Below, piece after piece: positions 57,422 through 64,000 of a DNA stretch of 64,000 nucleotides. Source of the stretch: Orlajensenia sp037404875 (GTDB taxonomy: Bacteria > Actinomycetota > Actinomycetes > Actinomycetales > Microbacteriaceae); assembly GCF_037404875.1 (NCBI RefSeq), contig NZ_JBBELO010000007.1:80624-144623 (forward strand), in the 5' to 3' direction. The notes beneath the pieces were generated by a model. The model had not been told where the DNA came from and searched no databases. It saw only the letters and a program-made list of their open reading frames with translations. Position 1 is the first letter of the stretch; the number at the start of each line of letters is the position of its first letter. The position numbers were made by a program, and so were the translations under genes.

Positions 57422-59019
57422 GTGAGGCGACCGCAACCGCTACCAGGGCATCGGAGCGGCGGCTCTCGCCCTGGCGGGTGGCCGTGGCGTGCCTCGTGCT
57501 CATCGCGCTCGGCGCGGCCGGCTTCTTCGGTGTGCGTGCGTGGGCCGACGGCCGGCCGGCTGCCGATGCCGCCGAACCGTGGTTCGCCGGATACGTCGAC
57601 GTGACCGCGACCCCGACCTACGCGTTCGAGACCGCGAAGGGCCACGCGCCCCGGGATGCTGTGCTCTCGTTCATCGTCTCCTCACCGCACGACGCGTGCT
57701 CGCCCTCGTGGGGCGCCGCCTACAGCCTCGAGCAGGCCGGCGATTCGCTCGACCTCGACCGTCGGATCGCCCGCCTTCAGCAGGCCGGCGGCAGCGTCGC
57801 CGTCTCGTTCGGCGGTCAGCGCAACGACGAGCTCGCGGTGCGCTGCACGGACGAGCAGAAGCTCCAGGCGGCATACGCTTCGGTGCTCGACCGATACAAG
57901 GTCGGAACGATCGACCTCGATCTCGAGGGCGACGGGCTCGCCGACCTCGACGCCGGCAAGCGCCGGGCATCCGCCATCGCGGCACTGCAGAAGAGCCGGC
58001 ACGACGCCGGCGACCCTCTCGCCGTCTGGGTGACGCTGCCCGTTGCACCCACCGGCATGACCCAGCAGGGGACCGACGCCATCGCGGCGCTGCTCGCTGC
58101 GAAGGTCGACCTCGCCGGCGTCAACCTGATGACCATGGACTACGGATCCTCCATCGGCGCGCATGACGATCTCGCGACCGTCGCCGGCACGGCCCTCACC
58201 GCCGCGCACCGCCAGCTCGGCGTGCTCTACACGCGGGCCGGCATCCACCTGGGCGATGCGTCGCTGTGGGCGAAGATCGGCGCGACGCCGATGATCGGGC
58301 AGAACGACGTGGAGTCCGAGGTCTTCACGCTCGCGGATGCGCGCCGGCTCGACGCCTGGGCGGTGTCGACCGGCATCGGCCGCATGTCGATGTGGTCGGC
58401 GAACCGCGACCGGACGTGCGGTTCGAACTACGTGACCACCTCGATCGTGTCGGATTCGTGCAGCGGCATCGACCAGGGCGGCAAGACCTTCGCCGGCGCC
58501 CTCTCGAAGGGCTTCACCGGGTCGGTTCAGCTTGGCGAGCGCGCGGTGACGACGAGCGAGCCCACGAGTGCGGCCGAGGTCGTGGATGACCCCGCCACCT
58601 CTCCGTATCCCATCTGGGCGGAGGGCTCGTCGTATCTCGCCGGTACGAAGGTCGTCTGGCACCGGAATGTGTACGTGGCGAAGTGGTGGACGCGGGGCGA
58701 TCTTCCCGACAACCCGGTGCTGAACGACTGGGAGACGGCGTGGCAGCTCGTCGGGCCGGTTCTGCCGGGGGAGGTGCCGGTGGCGCAGGCAACTCTCGCG
58801 CCGGGCACCTATCCCGAGTGGACGGGAGCCTCCACCTACCAGAAGGGTGATCGCGTGCTCTTCGAGGGGACTCCGTACACGGCGAAATGGTGGACGCAGG
58901 GTGACAGCCCGGCCGCATCGTCGTCGGACCCCGATTCCTCGCCCTGGGTCGCACTGACGCAAGCCGAGATCGCCGACGTCGTGAACGGCTCGGCCGCCGC
59001 GCGGCCCGCCGACGGCTGA
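57418..59019 (+). CDS. Membrane-anchored GH18-like protein with two chitin-binding-like modules
   Basis: A 533-residue extracellular protein. One hydrophobic segment (about residues 22-42) acts as a signal anchor. The GH18-type barrel (about 55-375) contains VSFGG and GTIDLDLEGDG near 163-172, retaining the DxDxE catalytic core but not the first Asp of DxxDxDxE. Two type 5/12 carbohydrate-binding-like modules follow, at about 396-447 (YLAGTKVVWHRNVYVAKWWT) and 463-517 (YQKGDRVLFEGTPYTAKWWT). It is translationally coupled to the GT2 synthase, so it may trim, bind or release that polymer. Catalytic activity is likely but unproven. Confidence 0.86.
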   Translation: MSEATATATRASERRLSPWRVAVACLVLIALGAAGFFGVRAWADGRPAADAAEPWFAGYVDVTATPTYAFETAKGHAPRDAVLSFIVSSPHDACSPSWGAAYSLEQAGDSLDLDRRIARLQQAGGSVAVSFGGQRNDELAVRCTDEQKLQAAYASVLDRYKVGTIDLDLEGDGLADLDAGKRRASAIAALQKSRHDAGDPLAVWVTLPVAPTGMTQQGTDAIAALLAAKVDLAGVNLMTMDYGSSIGAHDDLATVAGTALTAAHRQLGVLYTRAGIHLGDASLWAKIGATPMIGQNDVESEVFTLADARRLDAWAVSTGIGRMSMWSANRDRTCGSNYVTTSIVSDSCSGIDQGGKTFAGALSKGFTGSVQLGERAVTTSEPTSAAEVVDDPATSPYPIWAEGSSYLAGTKVVWHRNVYVAKWWTRGDLPDNPVLNDWETAWQLVGPVLPGEVPVAQATLAPGTYPEWTGASTYQKGDRVLFEGTPYTAKWWTQGDSPAASSSDPDSSPWVALTQAEIADVVNGSAAARPADG

Positions 59020-59023
59020 CCCA

Positions 59024-59029
59024 TAAACT
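59024..59029 (+). promoter_or_regulatory. -10 box for leaderless dapF
   Basis: TAAACT, six bases, then the GTG at 59036. Confidence 0.6.
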
Positions 59030-59035
59030 GAGCGG

Positions 59036-59917
59036 GTGGCTTTCGACCTGCACTTCACCAAGGGACACGGCACCGGCAACGACTTCGTGCTGTTCAGCGA
59101 TCCCGAGGGCCTGGTCGAGCTGACCCCGGCCCAGATCGCGGCGATCTGCGACCGTCACTTCGGCGTCGGCGCCGATGGCATCATCCGCGCGGTGCGCTCG
59201 GCGAATCTGGCCGACGGCGCGGCGGCCCTGGCCGAGGACGCCGATGCCGAGTGGTTCATGGACTACTGGAACTCCGACGGAACGGTGTCGGAGATGTGCG
59301 GGAACGGCATCCGTGTCTACGCGCAGTTCCTTCTCGAGCAGCGCCTCGTGACGTTCGAACCCGGCGACACGCTCGCCATCGGCACGCGCGGGGGAGTGCG
59401 CGACCTGCAGCGCAGCGGCACCGGCTTTCAGGTCGACATGGGCCGCTGGCGCCTCGAGGGCGGCGAGACCCTCGTTCGCGCTCGTGACCTCGACGTCGCG
59501 CGGCCGGGGCTCGGCATCAACGTGGGCAACCCGCACATCGTCGTCGCCCTGGCCGATGAAGAGGAGCTCGAGGGCATCGACCTGACCGTGATCCCGCAGC
59601 TTGACCCCGAGCCCAGTGACGGCGCGAACGTCGAGTTCGTGCTGCCGCACGACCCGCTCGTGAAGGACGGCGTCGGACGCATTCGCATGCGGGTGCACGA
59701 GCGTGGTTCGGGGGAGACGCTCTCGTGCGGAACCGGCGCGGTCGCGGCGGCGCTCGCCGTGCGGCACTGGGCAGGCGCAGGGGCTCCCAACGAGTGGCGC
59801 GTCGACGTGCCGGGAGGCCGTGTAGGAGTGCGGATGTTCCCTGCCGAAGACGGCGAGCATGTTGCCCTTTCAGGACCCGCGGAGCTCGTCTTCGACGGAG
59901 TGCTCGCGCTCGGTTGA
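59036..59917 (+). CDS. dapF: Diaminopimelate epimerase
   Basis: A 293-residue cofactor-free racemase making meso-diaminopimelate. The two catalytic cysteines are Cys88 in SEMCGNGIRVY and the one in ETLSCGTGAVAAAL. HGTGNDFVL at the N-terminus and VNVGNPHIVV-type strand NVGNPHIVVALAD complete the fold. Leaderless GTG start. The meso form serves lysine synthesis and possibly the cell wall. Convergent with the CHAD gene 23 bases away. Confidence 0.96.
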   Translation: MAFDLHFTKGHGTGNDFVLFSDPEGLVELTPAQIAAICDRHFGVGADGIIRAVRSANLADGAAALAEDADAEWFMDYWNSDGTVSEMCGNGIRVYAQFLLEQRLVTFEPGDTLAIGTRGGVRDLQRSGTGFQVDMGRWRLEGGETLVRARDLDVARPGLGINVGNPHIVVALADEEELEGIDLTVIPQLDPEPSDGANVEFVLPHDPLVKDGVGRIRMRVHERGSGETLSCGTGAVAAALAVRHWAGAGAPNEWRVDVPGGRVGVRMFPAEDGEHVALSGPAELVFDGVLALG

Positions 59918-59940
59918 GCTGCTGGCCACGGGCTGGCGCC

Positions 59941-60837
59941 CTACGGCAGCGCCGTGTTCGCGGCCTCTGCGAGCGCGTCGAGCGCGTCCTCGAGCCCGGC
60001 GATGCGCGCGTGCGCGACCGCCCGGGCGCGATCCATGAGTTCGCGATAGACAGCGACCGGCTCGCCGCGTCGGGCCGCGAGTGCGGATTCGCGCTCGAGC
60101 CAGGCGGCCACCACGAGAGCGTCTCGATGGTCTCCCAAGAGGTCGTGCACGGTTTCCGCTTTCGCGGCCAGCGCGCTGACCCGATCCCCGAACACGGGCG
60201 TGGGCTCGCTCGTGAGCGCCTCGGCCGTGTAGCGGAGCCGCCGCGCCGCCTTTCGCAGGCGGTGGAATCCCTCGAGTGAACCGTCGAGCCTGCGCTGGCG
60301 CTTGTGCACGCGCTTCACTTCACCGGCGAGGATGCGTGCGAGTTCTGCCTCGGCCGGTCGGCTGACATCGGGAGCCAGAAGCGGAGAAGCGAGCAAGTCC
60401 GCGAGTGCTTCGTGCCTGCGCGCGCCACGTGGTGAGGCGTGCAGCTCGACCAGACGCGCGTGCGCGCGACGGTAGTCCGCGCGCGTGATGTCGACGAGGC
60501 TGCGGAGCCCGCCAGCGGCATCCGTCCGCGCCTGCTGCCGGGCGTCGAGCAGCTGCTCCAGCTGGTCGGCGCGCACCTCGATGTCGCGCACGGTGCCCAG
60601 CTGTCGCCCCCACTCGCCATACTGCGCGCGCAGCCATTCTGCGGCCGGCCCGTCGAGAAGCGGGCGGAAAGCGGCGAGCAGGCTGCGCAACCGCCGCACC
60701 GCCGTGCGCTGCTGATGCACTCCGTCGGGCTCATCGTTCAGCGCGGGCGGTTCCGTCATCCAGACCCGGTCGGCCGCCGCGCCCAGAGCGGCGAGCACTG
60801 TCGCGCCGACATCGGGTGGCGGCATCCGTTCGTTCAC
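59941..60837 (-). CDS. CHAD domain-containing protein
   Basis: A 298-residue all-helical protein with the conserved histidines and basic residues of the CHAD domain: VHQQRTAVRRLRSLLAAFRPLL, RDIEVRADQLEQLLDAR, FHRLRKAARRLRYTAEAL, and LGDHRDALVVAAWL. CHAD proteins bind polyphosphate, and often occur with CYTH triphosphatases; no CYTH domain is present here. The GTG at 60835-60837 overlaps the stop of the GNAT gene, so they are coupled. Confidence 0.88.
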   Translation of the reverse strand: MNERMPPPDVGATVLAALGAAADRVWMTEPPALNDEPDGVHQQRTAVRRLRSLLAAFRPLLDGPAAEWLRAQYGEWGRQLGTVRDIEVRADQLEQLLDARQQARTDAAGGLRSLVDITRADYRRAHARLVELHASPRGARRHEALADLLASPLLAPDVSRPAEAELARILAGEVKRVHKRQRRLDGSLEGFHRLRKAARRLRYTAEALTSEPTPVFGDRVSALAAKAETVHDLLGDHRDALVVAAWLERESALAARRGEPVAVYRELMDRARAVAHARIAGLEDALDALAEAANTALP

Positions 60838-61418
60838 AGCGCGAGCTGCACCAGCGCCCGATTCGGCGACGGGCGGGAGACGACCTCGAAGCCCGCGCCG
60901 AGAAACTGGCTGAGCGTGCCGTGATAGAGGTCGGCCGACGAGAACTTCTTCTCGACCGGATCGATGGGGTAGCCCTCGATGACGCGTGCGCCGGACTCTC
61001 GCGCCTGCCGCACGGCGCCCTCGAGCAGGGCGCGACCGACGCCCTTGCGACGAAAGCCGACGCGAACGACGAAGCAGGTGACCGCCCAGATGGCTGGATC
61101 GCCCGTCGGCTGATCGCTGGCGGAACCGACCTGGGAGTTCAACACGCGCGGGTAGTGGTCGCGCGGCTCGATCGCGCACCATCCCACGGGCTCGTCATCC
61201 AGGTAGGCGACCACGGCGGGCGGGGGCTGGCGGGTCAGAACCTGTTCCTGCAGCATCTCCTTGAACTCGAGGGGCTTCTTGGTCTTCCAGTCCGACGGCG
61301 GCACCTTGAAGAACTGGCACCAGCACGTCGACGGATCGCCGCGGGTTCCGAAGATGCGCTCCACGTCGGCCCACGGCGCATCGCTCACGGCGAGAATCCG
61401 CACTGAAGTCTCGGTCAT
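60834..61418 (-). CDS. GNAT family N-acetyltransferase
   Basis: A 194-residue acetyltransferase. The N-terminus contains a CWCQFF segment, found in a GNAT group with a DPSTCWCQ signature. The acetyl-CoA loop is CFVVRVGFRRKGVGRALLEG. Motif B is near GYPIDP and the last part near FLGAGFEVV. Leaderless ATG after TAGGGT on the minus strand. It is coupled to the CHAD gene by GTGA. Substrate unknown. Confidence 0.9.
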   Translation of the reverse strand: MTETSVRILAVSDAPWADVERIFGTRGDPSTCWCQFFKVPPSDWKTKKPLEFKEMLQEQVLTRQPPPAVVAYLDDEPVGWCAIEPRDHYPRVLNSQVGSASDQPTGDPAIWAVTCFVVRVGFRRKGVGRALLEGAVRQARESGARVIEGYPIDPVEKKFSSADLYHGTLSQFLGAGFEVVSRPSPNRALVQLAL

Positions 61419-61424
61419 GACAGA

Positions 61425-61430
61425 ACCCTA
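61425..61430 (-). promoter_or_regulatory. -10 box for leaderless GNAT-CHAD operon
   Basis: On the minus strand TAGGGT, six bases, then the ATG at 61416-61418. Confidence 0.6.
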
Positions 61431-61506
61431 CTGAGGGCGGCCCACACTGGCGAGCGGCGCGGCGGATGTCACCCGGCCTGAGCGCGGCCGCATCCCGACG
61501 GTGACC

Positions 61507-61950
61507 TCAGCCGGCTGTGAGCACTTCCCACGCTTCGATGTCGCCGGCCACGACGGTGAAGAGCGGGTGCACTTCGGGCGTGTCGGTCACCAGCGCCAGG
61601 CGTCGCTCTAACCATTCCGGAGATCGAGCGCGCAGCTTCGCGGTGAGGTGCTCGCGTTCGTAGAGAACCTGCCCGCTGGTCACGGGGATGCGGATCGAGG
61701 TATCGCGGAGCCCGCTGACGCGGCTGCGGTCGAAGCGGTAGCCGCGCGCATCCGCTTCGTCGGCGATCGCATGCAGGTACGTCTGGATGGCGGCTGCGGG
61801 CGCCGCCCGAAACCGCACGAGCTGGGGGTGCGCGGTGTAACCGCGTGTTCCGCCGGCCAGCACCTTCTGAGCGAGCAGCCCTTCGCGCCAGCAGGCCGTG
61901 AGCCCCTGCGTATCGAGGTACTCGGGGTGAAGGCTCCAGAGGCGCACCAC
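61507..61950 (-). CDS. Pyrimidine-dimer DNA glycosylase/endonuclease V-like protein
   Basis: A protein of about 147 residues. VVRLWSLHPEYLDTQGLTACWREGLL (in parts: RLWSLHPEYLD, LTACWREGLLAQKVL), then GGTRGYTAHPQLVRF, matches the Pyr_excise family related to T4 endonuclease V, which cuts at UV dimers. The C-terminal half (REHLTAKLRARSPEWLERRL) is less specific. Start codon uncertain: two consecutive GTG codons at 61950 and 61947 begin the homologous part; neither has a good ribosome site. Function in DNA repair is inferred from the family. Confidence 0.75.
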   Translation of the reverse strand: MVRLWSLHPEYLDTQGLTACWREGLLAQKVLAGGTRGYTAHPQLVRFRAAPAAAIQTYLHAIADEADARGYRFDRSRVSGLRDTSIRIPVTSGQVLYEREHLTAKLRARSPEWLERRLALVTDTPEVHPLFTVVAGDIEAWEVLTAG

Positions 61951-62109
61951 ATCAGGATACGTGGTGCTACGACCCCGAAGATTCGGTGGGTGGGATGCGC
62001 CGACCCCGCACATATCGTGGGTTCCCCATGGTCGGCACCCGCAGCAACTGCGTTCTCGGCGGCCTTCCTGGCCGCGTCAGGCGTGAACAACGGGCCGCCT
62101 CCGGCACGC

Positions 62110-62115
62110 TATGAT
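62110..62115 (+). promoter_or_regulatory. -10 box of tRNA-Pro
   Basis: TATGAT lies 30 bases before the mature tRNA 5' end; the -35 side is poor (GAACAA-like). Confidence 0.45.
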
Positions 62116-62144
62116 TGACAAGTTGCCTCGGCCAGCCGGGGCAT

Positions 62145-62218
<74 letters not shown>

Positions 62219-62222
62219 CCGC

Positions 62223-62258
62223 AAAGTCCCGGAAACTCAAGGGTTTCCGGGACTTTTT
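62223..62258 (+). terminator. Intrinsic terminator of tRNA-Pro
   Basis: AAAGTCCCGGAAAC (62223-62236) pairs perfectly with GTTTCCGGGACTTT (62243-62256) over a six-base loop, ending in a run of five T. A textbook terminator five bases after the tRNA. Confidence 0.9.
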
Positions 62259-62399
62259 AGGTTAAGAGATTTGATCACTCCATCGAAAACCCATCTAATT
62301 GGGTCTTCTGAAGCGCTTCTTCAGCACCCGTTCCTCGGCGGGGAGCGGCTGTTTCGGTCCGTTCTGGTCGTTGGGGGACGCCCGGCGCACCTACCCGGT

Positions 62400-62648
62400 A
62401 TGAACACTCACAACGACACTCCGCTGTTCGACCTGGATGCCTGGGGCCTCGACCGCATGATGGATATCCACGAGCTGGCCGCCTACCTCGGTGTGCCGGT
62501 CTCGACGGTCTACGACTGGCGCACCCACGGCAAGGGACCCGCCGCGTACCGCTTCGGGAAGCACCTCAAGTTTGCCGTCGACGATGTGCGGGCGTGGGTC
62601 GCGGAACAGCGCGAACCCTCCGGTCGGGAGACCAACGCAGGGCGGTGA
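62400..62648 (+). CDS. Excisionase-like helix-turn-helix protein
   Basis: An 82-residue MerR-like/excisionase-family DNA-binding protein: MMDIHELAAYLGVPVSTVYDW is the helix-turn-helix, RTHGKGPAAYRFGKHLKF the wing, and AVDDVRAWVAEQ the last helix. Such proteins direct excision by the adjacent integrase. ATG at 62400 was chosen because the conserved part begins there; the reading frame runs back through the tRNA, which is an artefact. It is six bases upstream of the integrase. Confidence 0.82.
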   Translation: MNTHNDTPLFDLDAWGLDRMMDIHELAAYLGVPVSTVYDWRTHGKGPAAYRFGKHLKFAVDDVRAWVAEQREPSGRETNAGR

Positions 62649-62654
62649 TCTGAG

Positions 62655-63841
62655 ATGTCACGCCCACGTCTGAGCATCGGCACCTTCGGTGACATCACCA
62701 CCCACAGCACACCGTCGGGCAAGGTCGAAGCGCGCACCCGCTACCGCGACTGGGACGGCCAGACCAGACTCGTCCAGGTCACCGCCGCCACCGCCAGAGC
62801 CGCCGAACACGACCTGAAGGCCAAGCTCGCCGACCGCAGCCTGTTCCAGCCAACCGGGACGCACCTCACCCCGGCCAGTCCGTTCACCGCCCTGGTGGGG
62901 TACTGGCTGGACGACCTCGACATCGAGGGCCGCATCTCGAAGACCACCCGCAACCTCTACGAGCGCAACATGCGCACCCTCGTGCTGCCGGCCTTCGAGA
63001 AACTCACCCTCCGTGAGATCGGCGTCGCCCGCTGCGACCACTTCATCAAGCACCTGACAAGCAGTCCTACAACCGTGCCAAACAAGCCCGCGTGGTGATG
63101 CGGCTCTGCCTCGAGCTCGCCGTCCGCCACGAAGTGCTCCCACGGAACCCGATGGACCACGTCGCGCGCCTGCACCGCGACGCACGCCTGCCCGACGCGT
63201 TGACCTCCCTCGAGGTCAGCGCCATCCGCGCCGCGATCGGACGGTACGAAGCCGGTGATGACCACACCTTCGGACCGCGACCCGACGGGCAGCTCGGTGC
63301 GATCGTGGAGGTCATGCTCGGCACCTCGGCCCGCATCGGCGAGGTTCTGGCCATCCGCCGCCGCGACATCGACTTGACGACCGCGCCGGCCACGATGCGC
63401 ATCGCCGGCACGATCGTCAGCCGCAACGGTGAACCGACCTTCCGCCAGGACCACCCGAAGACCACACGTTCGAGGCGAGTCGTGGCGCTCCCGTCGTTCA
63501 CAGCGGCCGCGGTACGACGCCGGCTGGCGTCGGTCGACGAACTCGGGCCGGACGAGTTGTTCTTCCACTCTCGCGAGGGCACACCGCTGACGACCGCCAA
63601 CGTGCGCCGTCTGCTTCGGACCGTGCTGGAGCGAGCCGGCATCTCCGGCGTGACACCGCACAAGTTCCGCCGCACCGTTGCGACCGCAACTCATGACAAC
63701 GCCAGCCTGCAGCTCGCGGCTGAACTGCTCGGGCACACGGATACGAGAATCACGGCGAAGCACTACATCCGCCGAAGCGAACTGGTGAACCCCGCGACGG
63801 CGGAATTGCTCGACCGGGCGTTCGCGCGGCCCGACGACTAG
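62655..63841 (+). pseudogene. Tyrosine recombinase/integrase, disrupted by a frameshift
   Basis: Two adjacent frames together make one integrase of about 395 residues. The first (62655-63098) holds the arm-binding and core-binding N-terminal domains up to HFIKHLT. The second (in frame from about 63059, first Met at 63092) continues with KQSYNRAKQARVVMRL and the catalytic domain: Arg in GTSARIGEVLAIRR, HKFRRTVAT (HxxR), GHTD and the nucleophile Tyr in AKHYIRRS. One base is missing (or two added) near 63056-63060. All catalytic residues remain, so a sequencing error or recent mutation is possible. Without correction it cannot make full-length protein. Confidence 0.85.
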
Positions 63842-63860
63842 GCAGAGCCGCGGGGTGATC

Positions 63861-63887
63861 ACGGTGCCGCGCCCGACGCGGCACCGT
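63861..63887. terminator. Hairpin after the integrase
   Basis: A perfect 11-bp stem, ACGGTGCCGCG/CGCGGCACCGT, over a five-base loop begins 20 bases after the integrase stop. No T-run. Downstream sequence to 64000 shows no gene. Confidence 0.55.
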
Positions 63888-64000
63888 GCGATCAGGAATT
63901 TCGTGAGTTGGTGAGGAATCGACGCACGCCGTCCGCGTCTAGGTGTACCCGGCCATGAGGTTGGTGGCGTTTCGGGCTTGACGTGAGGAGAACCTCCGGG

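Larger units (their letters stand above)
62221..64000 (+). mobile_element. Edge of an integrated element at tRNA-Pro (continues past window)
   Basis: Immediately after tRNA-Pro lie an excisionase-like helix-turn-helix gene and a tyrosine integrase reading away from the tRNA. This order is typical of actinobacterial integrative elements and prophages with attL in the tRNA 3' end. The element boundary (duplicate of the tRNA 3' segment) would lie outside the window, so the extent is unknown. The integrase is frameshifted, suggesting a fixed or decaying element. 62260-62399 and 63842-64000 show no gene. Confidence 0.6.

Noticed and set aside
63051..63098. Programmed ribosomal frameshifting in the integrase
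   Set aside because: No slippery heptamer is visible near CACCTGACAAGCAG, and translated insertion sequences with such signals are a different family; mutation or sequencing error is simpler.

Overview
The window reads as chromosomal DNA of a high-GC actinobacterium, most likely a member of the Microbacteriaceae (Leifsonia/Microbacterium-like). The evidence is the very high GC content, frequent GTG starts, many TANNNT boxes six to eight bases before a start codon (leaderless genes), and actinobacterial neighbourhoods: pgsA-cinA-clgR-DUF3046-recA-recX-miaB-miaA-dapF and dapB-thyA-folA-dapA-rnj-ftsK. The genus is an inference.

Layout. 0-3 kb: a truncated sugar-binding lipoprotein, a LacI repressor and a PfkB kinase, with three copies of a palindromic operator. 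3-9.6 kb: thioredoxin, a zinc-free MDR oxidoreductase, a flavin monooxygenase/FMN reductase pair, DUF5302, DedA, and a glycosyltransferase fused to an SGNH hydrolase. 9.6-12.2 kb: pnp with a structured leader. 12.3-16.9 kb: a DrrAB-like exporter with a DesK/DesR-like two-component system, then an ArsR regulator with a small partner. 16.9-22.3 kb: a beta-lactamase-fold hydrolase, an Lrp regulator and a branched-chain 2-oxoacid dehydrogenase operon (E1a, E1b, E2). 22.3-30.9 kb: pterin dehydratase, two TetR regulators, an MBL hydrolase and a five-gene leucine catabolism operon (accD1-accA1-acd-maoC-citE) resembling M. tuberculosis Rv2502c-Rv2498c. Branched-chain dehydrogenase and this operon together would take leucine from 2-oxoisocaproate towards HMG-CoA cleavage. 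31-36 kb: a degenerate aldo/keto reductase, M16 peptidase, phosphatase, GNAT and dapB. 36-39.6 kb: epimerase, OsmC, and a PadR-DUF1048-ABC exporter operon. 39.8-54.9 kb: the conserved core block (thyA, folA, dapA, rnj, ftsK, pgsA, cinA, clgR, recA, recX, miaB, miaA). 55-59 kb: a processive GT2 synthase coupled to a membrane-anchored GH18-like protein with two chitin-binding-like modules. 59-62 kb: dapF, CHAD, GNAT and a pyrimidine-dimer-glycosylase-like gene. 62.1 kb to the end: tRNA-Pro(GGG), followed by an excisionase-like gene and a frameshifted tyrosine integrase, the edge of an integrated element that continues past the window.

The least ordinary signals are palindromic repeats. A roughly 18-bp unit is arrayed as tandem then inverted copies between convergent genes (2887-2986 and 6426-6545). 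A concentric palindrome sits in frame inside folA, and a hairpin repeat forms part of the E2 linker. Other notable items are the GT2/GH18 operon, the GT4-SGNH fusion and an aldo/keto reductase that has lost three of four catalytic residues. No CRISPR array, rRNA or insertion sequence was seen. No gene-free stretch exceeds 300 bases; the longest, before recA (278 bp) and pnp (245 bp), carry regulatory features listed below.
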